A stretch of DNA of 40,698 bases from positions 1 through 40,698 of the forward strand of contig JAEEXP010000009.1 in assembly GCA_016287865.1 (NCBI GenBank), read 5' to 3'. Made by a program: the position numbers and the translations under genes. This document shows positions 1 to 8,252 of the stretch, in pieces. The stretch comes from Caryophanales bacterium (lineage in GTDB: Bacteria > Bacillota_I > Bacilli_A > Izemoplasmatales > UBA1188). Below the pieces are notes generated by a model, which saw only the letters and a program-made list of their open reading frames with translations, was not told the origin of the DNA and searched no databases. Positions within the stretch are counted from its first letter, which is position 1. Every line of letters starts with the position of its first letter.

Positions 1-1541
1 AATACAATATTGATGATTTATCTAGAATGAGTATTGTTAAGTTAAGTGAAACACTTAAAACTATTAAGTTAACTGAAAGAGAAGAAAAGATAGCTCATAT
101 GATTATAAAAGAAATCATCAATAGATTAGATTTTCTCGCAAATGTTGGGCTTGATTATCTTACACTTAATAGAGCGTCTAATACATTGTCAGGTGGTGAA
201 GCACAACGTATTAGACTCGCAACTCAAATAGGATCTAAATTAACTGGAATAGTATATGTCCTTGATGAACCATCAATTGGACTGCATCAAAAGGATAATC
301 AAAAGTTAATCAATGCCCTAAAAGAAATGAGAGATTTAGGTAATACACTTCTTGTAGTTGAACATGATACTGAAACAATAAGAAGTGCTGACTATATTTT
401 AGACTTTGGTCCTAATGCCGGAGTTAATGGTGGAGAGTTAGTATTTAGTGGTACATATGATGAACTCATTAAGAACTCTAATACGTTAACTGCGAAATAT
501 TTAAGAGGCGACATTGATATTGAAGTGCCTAAGAAAAGACTAGAACCTCAAAGAGGTTATATTAGTCTTAAAGGCGCAAGATGTCATAACTTAAAGAATG
601 TTGATGTTGATTTCCCAATTGGACTAATCACATATGTAACTGGTGTATCAGGTTCTGGAAAGAGTTCACTCGTTAATGACTGTCTCTCTAAAGGTGCTTT
701 AAGAGAAATAAATGGAAAGAAAGTGGTCCCTGGAGAATATGATTCACTAGATTTATCAACCATCGATAAAGTAGTTGTAGTAGACCAATCTCCAATTGGT
801 CGTACTCCAAGGTCTAATCCAGCTACATACATTGGTGTATTTGATGAAATTAGAAGTCTATTCGCATCAATGAGCGAAGCTAAAGCTAGAGGATATGATA
901 AATCAAGATTCTCATTTAACGTTAAAGGTGGAAGATGCGAATACTGTGGAGGAGATGGCGTCACTAGAGTTGAAATGAACTTCCTTCCAGATGTATATGT
1001 TGAATGTCCTGTATGTCATGGAACTAAGTATAATAAAGATACTTTAGATATTAAGTTCAAGGGTAAAAATATCGCTGAAGTCCTTGATTTAACAATCAAA
1101 GAAGCAATTGATTTCTTTGAGAATCAACCAAGAATTTTAAGACAACTTAAGACCATTGATTCAGTAGGCCTTGGATATGTTAAACTTGGTCAATCATCAA
1201 CTACTTTATCTGGTGGTGAAGCTCAAAGAGTTAAACTTGCATATGAACTTAATACTAGAATTTCATCTAATGCATTATATATTCTTGATGAACCATCAAC
1301 TGGCCTTCATCAAGATGATATTAATAAGTTACTTAATGTCTTATATAAGATTAGAGATGCTGGCGCAACTATCATTATCATTGAACATAATCTTGATATG
1401 ATTAAGACCGCAGACTATATAGTTGACCTTGGCCCTAAGGGCGGAGATGAAGGTGGTTATATAATTGCGAAAGGTACGCCAGAAGAATTAGTTAAAAATA
1501 AAAAATCTGACACAGCTAAATTTTTAAAAGATTTACTATAA
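1..1541 (+). CDS. uvrA: UvrA, excinuclease ABC subunit A (5' end outside window)
   Basis: C-terminal ~513 residues of UvrA, the damage-recognition ATPase of nucleotide excision repair. The reading frame is open from base 3, before the first visible ATG at 27, so the gene enters from outside; full-length UvrA is about 940 residues. Two ABC signatures (TLSGGEAQRIRLA and TLSGGEAQRVKLA) are each followed by a Walker B (VLDEPSIGLH, ILDEPSTGLH). A second Walker A (GVSGSGKSS) lies between them. A C-x2-C...C-x2-C zinc finger (CEYC, CPVC) starts near residue 303 counted from base 27. No key residue is missing in the visible part. No terminator separates it from lgt. In related bacteria uvrB usually lies upstream; that is inference here. 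Confidence 0.97.
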   Translation, partial: YNIDDLSRMSIVKLSETLKTIKLTEREEKIAHMIIKEIINRLDFLANVGLDYLTLNRASNTLSGGEAQRIRLATQIGSKLTGIVYVLDEPSIGLHQKDNQKLINALKEMRDLGNTLLVVEHDTETIRSADYILDFGPNAGVNGGELVFSGTYDELIKNSNTLTAKYLRGDIDIEVPKKRLEPQRGYISLKGARCHNLKNVDVDFPIGLITYVTGVSGSGKSSLVNDCLSKGALREINGKKVVPGEYDSLDLSTIDKVVVVDQSPIGRTPRSNPATYIGVFDEIRSLFASMSEAKARGYDKSRFSFNVKGGRCEYCGGDGVTRVEMNFLPDVYVECPVCHGTKYNKDTLDIKFKGKNIAEVLDLTIKEAIDFFENQPRILRQLKTIDSVGLGYVKLGQSSTTLSGGEAQRVKLAYELNTRISSNALYILDEPSTGLHQDDINKLLNVLYKIRDAGATIIIIEHNLDMIKTADYIVDLGPKGGDEGGYIIAKGTPEELVKNKKSDTAKFLKDLL

Positions 1542-1610
1542 AAATAATATGGTGAAATACCCGGATATGTGATAATATATTTATACACGTATTTTAATAG
1601 AGGTAAATAT

Positions 1611-2738
1611 ATGAATATATTGAGTAGTCTATTATTAAGTGGAAGTTCTAACGGCTGGTTTAGCGAATGGTTCTATGAATCTTATTTCTTTAAAATAGGA
1701 GGATTTGAAGTAGCTAAATACGCTGTATGTATTCTAACTGGAATAATTGTAGCTTTCTTCGTTTGTACTAATGAAGGAAAGAAGATGGGCATCAGAAGAG
1801 ATGATATTCTAACTATTTTGATTATTGCGGTTCCTGCATGTATCATTCTTGGAAGAATTGGATACATGCTTACAGATGGAGTTCCTACTTTTAAAACTAA
1901 AATTGAACAATATGGATTCTTCCCTGGAATATTTGGTGGACTCATGAGTATTATTGGATTTGAGAATGCTCCTGGAGATTGGACTAACTATGGTATTTCA
2001 GGTATTACAATTATCGCAGCTATTATTGGTGTTGCAGTTGTAATCGTTGTTGCTTGTGCTATAAAAAAATGGAAGATCGCAAACCTCGCAGACATGGTTG
2101 CGCCAGGCTTACTTATTGGTCAAGCATTCGGAAGATGGGGTAACTTCTTTAATAGAGAAGCTTATGGAATCGTTGTTGGTGGATGGACACTTAATGGAAC
2201 AGAATTAATCCCAAATCTTACAGTTGATGCACAACGTGCTAAACTCTTATCATTTGGTATTCCAAAATTCATCGTAAACAATATGCTTATTGATGGTGGA
2301 AACTACTACTATGGCCTTGTTGATGGCGTTCAACGTTATGGCTATGTTAGTGGTGCACAATACTATCACCCAACATTCCTTTATGAATCACTCCTTAACT
2401 TAATTGGACTTGGATTCTACTTTATCGCAAGACGCTTATTCCCTAAACTTAAGAGCGGAATGATTGCGGCTGGTTACTTAATTTGGTATGGAATTGTTAG
2501 ATTCTTTATTGAAATAATAAGAACTGATTCACTCTATATTAATTTCTTTGGTACACCAGTGAAAAATGCCCAAGTTTTCTCAATTGTCTTTATTTTAGTC
2601 GGTATTGGATTAATGCTTTATTTAGGCTTATCTAAGAAACAAGAATTATATAAAGACGCAATTAAGAAAGGTGAAAAGATTCAAGAAGAAGAACTTAAAA
2701 ACGATAAAGATGAAGTAGTTAAAATCGAGGATAAATAA
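1611..2738 (+). CDS. lgt: Prolipoprotein diacylglyceryl transferase
   Basis: Integral membrane enzyme that moves diacylglycerol from phosphatidylglycerol to the lipobox cysteine of prolipoproteins, the first step of lipoprotein maturation. The family signature GRWGNFFNREAYG is intact and is followed further on by the conserved HPTFLYES segment. I start at ATG 1611 because AGAGG at 1599-1603 is well spaced; a GTG at 1569 gives a 14-residue longer but less likely product. At about 375 residues it is longer than typical Lgt (about 260-300). Extra sequence lies between the signature and the HPTFLYE motif, and there is a charged ~35-residue cytoplasmic tail rich in Lys and Glu. It ends one base before whiA, so the two are co-transcribed. 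At least two lipoproteins in this window are potential substrates. Confidence 0.95.
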   Translation: MNILSSLLLSGSSNGWFSEWFYESYFFKIGGFEVAKYAVCILTGIIVAFFVCTNEGKKMGIRRDDILTILIIAVPACIILGRIGYMLTDGVPTFKTKIEQYGFFPGIFGGLMSIIGFENAPGDWTNYGISGITIIAAIIGVAVVIVVACAIKKWKIANLADMVAPGLLIGQAFGRWGNFFNREAYGIVVGGWTLNGTELIPNLTVDAQRAKLLSFGIPKFIVNNMLIDGGNYYYGLVDGVQRYGYVSGAQYYHPTFLYESLLNLIGLGFYFIARRLFPKLKSGMIAAGYLIWYGIVRFFIEIIRTDSLYINFFGTPVKNAQVFSIVFILVGIGLMLYLGLSKKQELYKDAIKKGEKIQEEELKNDKDEVVKIEDK

Positions 2739-2739
2739 T

Positions 2740-3678
2740 ATGAGTTCTTTTTCTAATCAAGTTAAAAATGAAATCACTGTGATTGATGAGGTAGTTAATA
2801 AAAAAGAACTTTTAAGAGGTCTTCTTCAAATTAACGCAACTATCTCATTCACAAGTGAAGGTCTAACACTTAAATTTAAAACTAAAAATATAAACATCGT
2901 AAACTTACTTGCGGATTTAATCTATGAATTCTATAAGACAGAATCTACTATTTTAAGTTCTCAAGAAAAAAGATTAAACAAAGAAACTATATATATGCTT
3001 GAGGTTAACCAAAATGCATCATATATAATTAGAGATTTAAAGATAGTTGAAGCTAAAGAAGATATTTCTTATTCACTTAAAAAAGAAATAAGTTCTGAAG
3101 ATGAAAGAGCTTCATACTTAAGAGGCGCATTCCTAGCTTGTGGTTCTATTAATGATCCTAAGAGTTTAACTTATCATATGGAAATTCAAACATTCAATAT
3201 GATGGTCGCAACTAACTTAAGAGATTTAATGAATACATTTGGTTTAAACGCAAAACTATCTAAAAATAGAAGAGGATACATTGTATATCTTAAGAAGGCA
3301 GAAACTATTTCTGACTTCATAAGAATTATTGGCGCATCTGAATCAGTAATGGAATTTGAAAACTTAAGAATTGAAAAAGACTTATCAAATTCCATTAATA
3401 GAATTATGAACTGCGAAATCGCAAATCAAAGAAAGACTGAAGAGTCCGCAAGACGTCAGATAGATGAGATTAACTATTTAATGTCTCATAATATTGAATT
3501 GAAACCTGGATTAAAAGATGTGGCGAATCTACGTCTTAAATATCCAGATGATTCATTAACTGAACTTTCAGTAAAATCAGAAGAAGAGTTAGAAAAACCT
3601 ATTTCAAGAAATACAGTTATTCATAGACTAAGAGAGATTCATGATATATTTGTGAATAATACAGCATCCCAAGAATAA
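2740..3678 (+). CDS. whiA: WhiA-family DNA-binding protein
   Basis: WhiA proteins join a degenerate LAGLIDADG homing-endonuclease-like N domain to a C-terminal helix-turn-helix. They are linked to sporulation control in actinobacteria and to cell division and chromosome segregation in Firmicutes. Seen here: the conserved YLRGAFLACGSINDP block (about residues 127-141), YHMEIQ just after it, and a C-terminal HTH segment with SRNTVIHRLREI. The length of 312 residues is normal. The gene begins one base after the lgt stop, and its SD (GAGGA) lies inside the lgt 3' end. In Bacillus, whiA follows yvcJ-yvcK; those genes are absent here and lgt is the partner instead. A 7-bp inverted repeat (3670-3686) overlaps the stop codon but has no T tract. 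Confidence 0.95.
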   Translation: MSSFSNQVKNEITVIDEVVNKKELLRGLLQINATISFTSEGLTLKFKTKNINIVNLLADLIYEFYKTESTILSSQEKRLNKETIYMLEVNQNASYIIRDLKIVEAKEDISYSLKKEISSEDERASYLRGAFLACGSINDPKSLTYHMEIQTFNMMVATNLRDLMNTFGLNAKLSKNRRGYIVYLKKAETISDFIRIIGASESVMEFENLRIEKDLSNSINRIMNCEIANQRKTEESARRQIDEINYLMSHNIELKPGLKDVANLRLKYPDDSLTELSVKSEEELEKPISRNTVIHRLREIHDIFVNNTASQE

Positions 3679-3683
3679 AATTC

Positions 3684-3712
3684 TTGAAAAAATAGGTCTA
3701 TTAAAATATAAT
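3684..3712 (+). promoter_or_regulatory. Sigma-A-type promoter for the 3733 gene
   Basis: TTGAAA at 3684-3689 and TATAAT at 3707-3712, separated by exactly 17 bases and about 20 bases upstream of the ATG at 3733. It lies directly after whiA, so the following gene can be transcribed independently. Confidence 0.7.
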
Positions 3713-3732
3713 AAATAATCGAGGTAATAAAT

Positions 3733-4290
3733 ATGGCAAAATATTCAGAGGGATACCAAAGACAGGTATCTGACAAAAAGAAACTAATTATTTTAATTTC
3801 ATCAATTGTAGCTCTAGTAGCTTTAGTAATATTAGGAGTTTTTCTTTTTAACAAGTTCGCTAAGAAATCAACTAAGTCATTAACTGATGAAGCTTATCAA
3901 GAATATTTCTTAACTGACTACACTAAATTATTAAAACAAGAAAAATCAAATGGTGGTAACTACATTATTTATGTATGTTCTACTGATTCTTCAGCTGAAG
4001 ATCACAACCTTTCTTACGTATTAGCTTATCTAGACAAGCAAGTTAAAGGTGAAACTGAAATGAAGTTATACTTATTAGATTATTCAAAGTTTGATTCTGA
4101 TTCAGATGATACTGAAAAATCTAATGCAACTAAAGTTGAAGAGTCTTTAGGTTTCAAACCTTCAGGAATTGGAAATCTAATTTACGTTAATGATAACGAC
4201 ATTGTTAATAAATCAACTCAAGTATTAACAAAAGAAGCTGACGTTCAAAAAGCTCTTAAGAATATTCAAAAGACAGGACGTTGGGAATAA
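3733..4290 (+). CDS. Single-pass membrane protein, thioredoxin-like fold suspected
   Basis: 185 residues. A short cytoplasmic basic segment (about residues 1-20) precedes one strong transmembrane helix (about 20-44), followed by a soluble outer domain. That domain has the rhythm of a thioredoxin-like fold: an NYIIYVCSTDS strand at about 77-87, a helix, a second strand (KLYLLDYSKF) and a late NLIYVNDN strand. There is only one cysteine, in CSTDS, and no CxxC, so a classic disulfide-exchange role is unlikely. Fold assignment is by eye. Its own promoter is at 3684-3712, the SD is GAGG at about 3721, and a hairpin terminator follows, so it looks monocistronic. I do not recognise a named family. 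Confidence 0.75.
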   Translation: MAKYSEGYQRQVSDKKKLIILISSIVALVALVILGVFLFNKFAKKSTKSLTDEAYQEYFLTDYTKLLKQEKSNGGNYIIYVCSTDSSAEDHNLSYVLAYLDKQVKGETEMKLYLLDYSKFDSDSDDTEKSNATKVEESLGFKPSGIGNLIYVNDNDIVNKSTQVLTKEADVQKALKNIQKTGRWE

Positions 4291-4293
4291 AAG

Positions 4294-4313
4294 AACCCTT
4301 TTTGGGTTTTTTT
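4294..4313 (+). terminator. Intrinsic terminator
   Basis: AACCC (4294-4298) pairs with GGGTT (4304-4308) around a T5 loop, and the T run continues to 4313. It is a short hairpin directly after the membrane-protein stop at 4290. Confidence 0.7.
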
Positions 4314-4332
4314 ATTATTATGCGGAGGTTTT

Positions 4333-6519
4333 ATGGCTGAATACATAACTGAAAAACTAATTGAAAACATTGCGGAGAATTTAGGAATTAAGAAATCTCA
4401 AGTAGAAGCTACACTTAAACTACTTGAAGAAGGCGGCACAATTCCTTTTATCGCAAGATATAGAAAGGAAGTAACTGGTTCTTTAGATGAAAATGAAATT
4501 AAAGAAATCTCTAAAGAATATGAATATGGTCAAGCTTTAAATAAGAGAAAAGAAGACGTAATGAGATTAATCGATGAGAAAGGCATGCTCACTGATGAAC
4601 TCAAGAAAGAAATTGAGGACGCAACTAAGCTTATCACTCTTGAAGATATCTATAGACCATTTAAGGAAAAGAAAAAGACTAAGGCAACTGAAGCTATTAA
4701 AGCTGGTCTTGAACCTTATGCTAACTGGGTTATGTCTTTCCCTAAAGAAGGTGACCCTTATAAAGAAGCTAAAAAGTACGTAAACGATCTTGCACCATCT
4801 GAAGATAAAGTTATTGAAGGCGCAATGTACATTATCGCTGAAAAAGTATCTGATCAAAAAGAATACAGAGAATACATCAGAGAAAAGATAATGGAAAGAG
4901 GCTTTATTACTTCATCTAAAAAGAAGAACGCAGTAGATGAAAAAGAAACTTATAGAGATTACTATGAATATAACGAAAGAATCTCTACTATTAAAAGCTA
5001 TAGAACTTTAGCTTTAAATAGAGCTGAAAAAGAAAAAGTAATCACTGTATCAATTGAATGTGATAGAGATTACTTAGTTAATTATTTAAAAAGAAAGGTA
5101 AATAAGAAACCTGAAGCTGTCGCATCATTTATTATTGATAACGCTTGTGAAGATTCATTTGATAGATTAATCTTCCCATCAATTGAGCGTGAAATTAGAG
5201 CTATTCTATCTGATCAAGCTGAAGACGATGCGATTAAATTATTTGGTGTAAACTTAGAGAACTTACTTCTTACTGCACCTATTAAAGGTAAGATGGTTCT
5301 TGGTGTTGACCCTGGTTTTAGAACTGGTTGTAAAGTTGCAGCTCTAGATAGAACTGGTAAAGTACTTGGTAAAGGTTTAATTGAACAAAACCAAAGATTC
5401 CCAGAAGAAAAAGTACCTGAGGAAAGAATTACTAAAGCCAAGAACTTAATTACTAACGTTGTACGTAAATATAAGATTGATATTATCGCAATCGGTAATG
5501 GTACTGCATCAAGAGAAACTGAAAAGTTTATTGCTGAAACTATTAAAGAGAATAATCTTCCATGTAAATATGTAATTGTTAGTGAAGCTGGTGCATCTGT
5601 ATATAGTGCATCTAAAGTAGCTCAAGAAGAATTCCCTGATTTCCATGTAGAAGAAAGAAGTGCGGTATCAATTGGTCGTCGTATTCAAGACCCACTCGCA
5701 GAACTCGTTAAAATTGATCCTAAATCAATTGGTGTAGGTCAATACCAACATGATGTTACTGAATCAAAACTATCTGATACACTTGATTTCGTAGTTGAAA
5801 AGGCAGTTAATGAAGTTGGTGTAGATATTAATACTGCATCTAAATCACTTCTTCAATATGTATCTGGCTTAAATAAAACTACAGCTCAATCAATTGTTAC
5901 ATATAGAGAAGAAAATGGAGAATTTAAAAATAGAGAACAATTAAAGAAAGTTCCAAAGATTGGTGATAAAGCCTTTGAACAAGCCGCAGGCTTCTTAAGA
6001 GTTCCTGAATCATCTAATCCATTTGATAAGACACCAATTCACCCTGAATCATATGAAATAGCTAGAGAAATCTTAAAATATTTAGGATTCACTGAAAATG
6101 ATTTAGGCTCTAATGATTTAATTAGAAAAGTTAATTCAACTGATCAAGCTAAAGTAGCTAAAGAATTAAATATATCTGAAGTACTCGTTGAAGATATCTT
6201 TAAAGCCTTTATCGCACCTAATAGAGACCCAAGAGATTCGCTTCCTCAACCAATCTTGAAGAGTGACTTACTCACTCTTGAAGATTTAAAACCTGGAATG
6301 AAGCTTGAAGGAACTGTAAGAAACATTACTGACTTTGGTGCATTCATAGATGTAGGTATTCATGAATCTGGACTAGTTCATATCTCTAAGATGGCAAAAA
6401 GAAGAATTGCTCATCCAAGTGAAATATTAAAAGTTGGAGATATCGTAGAAGTTTGGGTTGTAGATACTGATCTTCAAAGAAAGCGTTTAGCTCTCACAAT
6501 GGTTAATCCAGCTGAATAG
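4333..6519 (+). CDS. tex: Tex-family RNA-binding transcription accessory protein
   Basis: 728 residues, the normal Tex/YhgF length. Order seen: a helical N-terminal Tex domain; a YqgF/RNase H-like domain beginning near residue 320 (VLGVDPGFRTGCKVAALD); helix-hairpin-helix repeats (VPKIGDKAFEQAAGFLRV, about residues 537-554); and a C-terminal S1 domain from about residue 653 (EGTVRNITDFGAFIDVG, then SGLVHISKMA). Family members bind RNA and interact with the transcription/translation machinery; the exact cellular job is not settled. The SD GGAGG is at 4324-4328. The gene sits only 20 bases after a terminator, and I see no convincing promoter in that gap, so it may depend on readthrough or on a promoter inside the preceding gene. 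Confidence 0.97.
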   Translation: MAEYITEKLIENIAENLGIKKSQVEATLKLLEEGGTIPFIARYRKEVTGSLDENEIKEISKEYEYGQALNKRKEDVMRLIDEKGMLTDELKKEIEDATKLITLEDIYRPFKEKKKTKATEAIKAGLEPYANWVMSFPKEGDPYKEAKKYVNDLAPSEDKVIEGAMYIIAEKVSDQKEYREYIREKIMERGFITSSKKKNAVDEKETYRDYYEYNERISTIKSYRTLALNRAEKEKVITVSIECDRDYLVNYLKRKVNKKPEAVASFIIDNACEDSFDRLIFPSIEREIRAILSDQAEDDAIKLFGVNLENLLLTAPIKGKMVLGVDPGFRTGCKVAALDRTGKVLGKGLIEQNQRFPEEKVPEERITKAKNLITNVVRKYKIDIIAIGNGTASRETEKFIAETIKENNLPCKYVIVSEAGASVYSASKVAQEEFPDFHVEERSAVSIGRRIQDPLAELVKIDPKSIGVGQYQHDVTESKLSDTLDFVVEKAVNEVGVDINTASKSLLQYVSGLNKTTAQSIVTYREENGEFKNREQLKKVPKIGDKAFEQAAGFLRVPESSNPFDKTPIHPESYEIAREILKYLGFTENDLGSNDLIRKVNSTDQAKVAKELNISEVLVEDIFKAFIAPNRDPRDSLPQPILKSDLLTLEDLKPGMKLEGTVRNITDFGAFIDVGIHESGLVHISKMAKRRIAHPSEILKVGDIVEVWVVDTDLQRKRLALTMVNPAE

Positions 6520-6524
6520 TAAAA

Positions 6525-6570
6525 GTATAAGTCAAGGCATAAAAGTCCTTGACTTATACCTTATTTATAG
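6525..6570 (+). terminator. Strong hairpin after tex, probable terminator
   Basis: A perfect 13-bp stem (6525-6537 with 6547-6559) around a 9-base loop starts 6 bases after the tex stop. The downstream tract is only moderately T-rich (cttatttatag), so termination efficiency is uncertain. Its right arm also contains the -35 box of the tRNA promoter. Confidence 0.6.
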
Positions 6571-6578
6571 GGTAAAAT
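6549..6578 (+). promoter_or_regulatory. Promoter of tRNA-Ser
   Basis: TTGACT (6549-6554) and TAAAAT (6573-6578) with an 18-base spacer. The -10 box ends 12 bases before the first base of the mature tRNA, which leaves a 5' leader of only a few nucleotides. The -35 box is embedded in the 3' arm of the tex hairpin. Confidence 0.65.
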
Positions 6579-6589
6579 AATTAAGCCGT

Positions 6590-6682
6590 GGAGCAGTACC
6601 CAAGTGGTTGAAGGGGCGCGCTTGCTAAGCGTGTAGATCGGGTTAAACCGGTGCGAGAGTTCAAACCTCTCCTGCTCCGCCA
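6590..6682 (+). tRNA. tRNA-Ser, anticodon GCU
   Basis: Acceptor GGAGCAG (6590-6596) pairs perfectly with CTGCTCC (6672-6678), followed by discriminator G and an encoded CCA (6680-6682). The anticodon stem CGCGC/GCGTG encloses the loop TTGCTAA, with GCT at 6624-6626, reading AGC and AGU serine codons. There is a long class II variable arm with an ATCGGGTT...AACCGGT-type stem, and the T arm is GAGAG-TTCAAAC-CTCTC. The 93-base length fits a serine tRNA. Confidence 0.97.
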
Positions 6683-6695
6683 TTACTTAAAAAAC

Positions 6696-6722
6696 AGTGA
6701 TACGTTATGTATCACTTTTTTT
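6696..6722 (+). terminator. Intrinsic terminator of tRNA-Ser
   Basis: AGTGATAC (6696-6703) pairs with GTATCACT (6709-6716) around a 5-base loop, with T7 at 6716-6722. It begins 14 bases after the tRNA CCA. Confidence 0.85.
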
Positions 6723-6758
6723 CTGCTTGAAATATGTATATCTCTTTTATATTATAAA

Positions 6759-6788
6759 TTGACAAAAACTACCGAACGGTAGTATAAT
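6759..6788 (+). promoter_or_regulatory. TetR-type promoter with embedded palindromic operator
   Basis: TTGACA (6759-6764) and TATAAT (6783-6788) with an 18-base spacer. The spacer holds a perfect inverted repeat, ACTACCG-AA-CGGTAGT (6768-6783), whose right arm touches the -10 box. TetR-family repressors commonly bind such sites in their own promoters, so the downstream regulator very likely represses itself and the DUF998 gene. Confidence 0.85.
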
Positions 6789-6810
6789 CTTTTTCAGTTG
6801 GAGGATGACT

Positions 6811-7398
6811 ATGACTAAGAGAAAAGAAATTATACTATCAACTTTAAATTTAGCATCTAAATATGGCTTAAAAAGTTTATCTATGTCACAGATCGCAGAA
6901 AGTGTAGGTATTAAAAAACCATCATTATATAATCACTTTAATTCTAAAGAAGAATTAATAAAAGAAATGTATGGATATATTAGAAATCAATCTAAACAAG
7001 ATATTCCAAATATTTCTATCGAAGACATTCTTAAGAAAAGTACATATGATATTTTATTTGATTCTGTAATGAATTATAAGAAAATGATTATGAATGAAGA
7101 AATGTTTAAATTTTATAGCGTTATTTATTCTGAAAGAGCAACCAACAATGAAGCATCACAAATCGTAATTGAAGAAACAAATAAAATGATTAATGCAACT
7201 AAAGCATTATTTGTTCTTTTAAAAGAAAATAATAAATTATTTATTGATGATATTGAAATGGCCTCTATTTCATTTTCTATGACTATACATTCTCTAATAG
7301 ATTATGAAATAGACTTAAAAAAGAGTAATCAAAATTATGATGAGAATAATATATCAAAATATATTAAATGGTTTTCAAGTCAATATAGTAAGGAGTAG
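6811..7398 (+). CDS. TetR/AcrR-family transcriptional repressor
   Basis: 195 residues. The N-terminal HTH is complete: LSMSQIAESVGIKKPSLYNHFNSKEELIKEMY covers about residues 25-56, given here as the blocks LSMSQIAESVGI and KKPSLYNHFNSKEEL. The C-terminal part is all-helical, as expected for a ligand-binding and dimerisation domain; the ligand is unknown. I use ATG 6811, which is 6 bases after GGAGG (6800-6804). The upstream ATG at 6805 abuts the SD and cannot be used well. The gene is followed after 2 bases by a DUF998 membrane protein, so the pair is an operon controlled from the promoter at 6759-6788. Confidence 0.93.
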   Translation: MTKRKEIILSTLNLASKYGLKSLSMSQIAESVGIKKPSLYNHFNSKEELIKEMYGYIRNQSKQDIPNISIEDILKKSTYDILFDSVMNYKKMIMNEEMFKFYSVIYSERATNNEASQIVIEETNKMINATKALFVLLKENNKLFIDDIEMASISFSMTIHSLIDYEIDLKKSNQNYDENNISKYIKWFSSQYSKE

Positions 7399-7400
7399 TT

Positions 7401-8030
7401 ATGAAAAATAAAAAGTTAATTAATTGGTTATGTTTGTGCGGTGTTTTAAGCATCATATTCTATTTACTTCATGATATAATCGGTGCTATAAATTATCCTG
7501 GATATAATTGGATGAGCCAGGCAGTTAGCGACTTAACTGCGGTAGATGCCCCATCATTTGTTATAGCTAGTGGTTTTACTACGGTTTATAAAATACTTCA
7601 TTGTGTAGCATTATTGCTTGTATGTATTTTAGTAAAAGATGAAAGAAAATCATTAAGAGTTGGTATATATTTATACACAATAATGGGATTTGTTTCATCA
7701 ATTGGTTATGCGTTATTCCCACTTTCAAGTGCTGGATATGATGGATCAGTTCAATCATTTATACATGTATATGTTTTAACTATTCTGGTAGTGTTATTAT
7801 CTATTGTATCTTTAACAATAATAGCTATTGGTTCATTTAAGAGTAATTATAAATTACTTGGAATATTAGCTTGTGTTTCTTTAGGCTTGATGTTTATTGG
7901 GGCAATAGGAAGCCAAATTGTTCCAAAAGAAATGTTTGGTGTAGTTGAAAGATTTAGTACTTATAGCGCAGTTATATTTAATGGTATATTAGGCATATTT
8001 GGATTTATGAAAAACACAGTTGACGAATAA
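7401..8030 (+). CDS. DUF998-family integral membrane protein
   Basis: 209 residues with about six hydrophobic helices and almost no soluble domain. The first loop has the DUF998 hallmark NYPGYNWMSQAVSDLTA (about residues 30-46). Molecular function of the family is not established; members often sit beside TetR or AraC regulators. SD AAGGAG lies in the 3' end of the TetR gene. The coupling suggests a membrane response to whatever the TetR protein senses; that is inference. Confidence 0.88.
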   Translation: MKNKKLINWLCLCGVLSIIFYLLHDIIGAINYPGYNWMSQAVSDLTAVDAPSFVIASGFTTVYKILHCVALLLVCILVKDERKSLRVGIYLYTIMGFVSSIGYALFPLSSAGYDGSVQSFIHVYVLTILVVLLSIVSLTIIAIGSFKSNYKLLGILACVSLGLMFIGAIGSQIVPKEMFGVVERFSTYSAVIFNGILGIFGFMKNTVDE

Positions 8031-8076
8031 TTTGATGATTATTTGTTAATTATGAATTATTTCAGTAAATAATAAT

Positions 8077-8101
8077 AAGGTATCTTAATTGATACCTTTT
8101 T
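8077..8101 (+). terminator. Intrinsic terminator of the TetR-DUF998 operon
   Basis: AAGGTATC (8077-8084) pairs with GATACCTT (8091-8098) around TTAATT, followed by a T run to 8101. The next ~150 bases to the symporter ATG are AT-rich. A TATAAT occurs at 8130-8135 but has no well-spaced -35 box, so I do not call a promoter there. Confidence 0.85.
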
Positions 8102-8252
8102 ATTTGAATAAAAATAGATACTAAAATGATATAATGTAATTGATGAAATACATACATATATTTATTCATAATAATACAATAATTTCTCTATGATATTCTT
8201 ATCATATTATTTTATATTTGCTAAATTATAGTTTGTTTTCCAGGGGGTTTTT

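Noticed and set aside
584-964. 126-codon minus-strand open frame inside uvrA
   Set aside because: It lies antisense to conserved UvrA sequence including the zinc finger, has no SD and shows no recognisable protein pattern.
8104-8135. TTGAAT and TATAAT upstream of the NSS transporter
   Set aside because: The 20-base spacer is too long for a confident sigma-A promoter.
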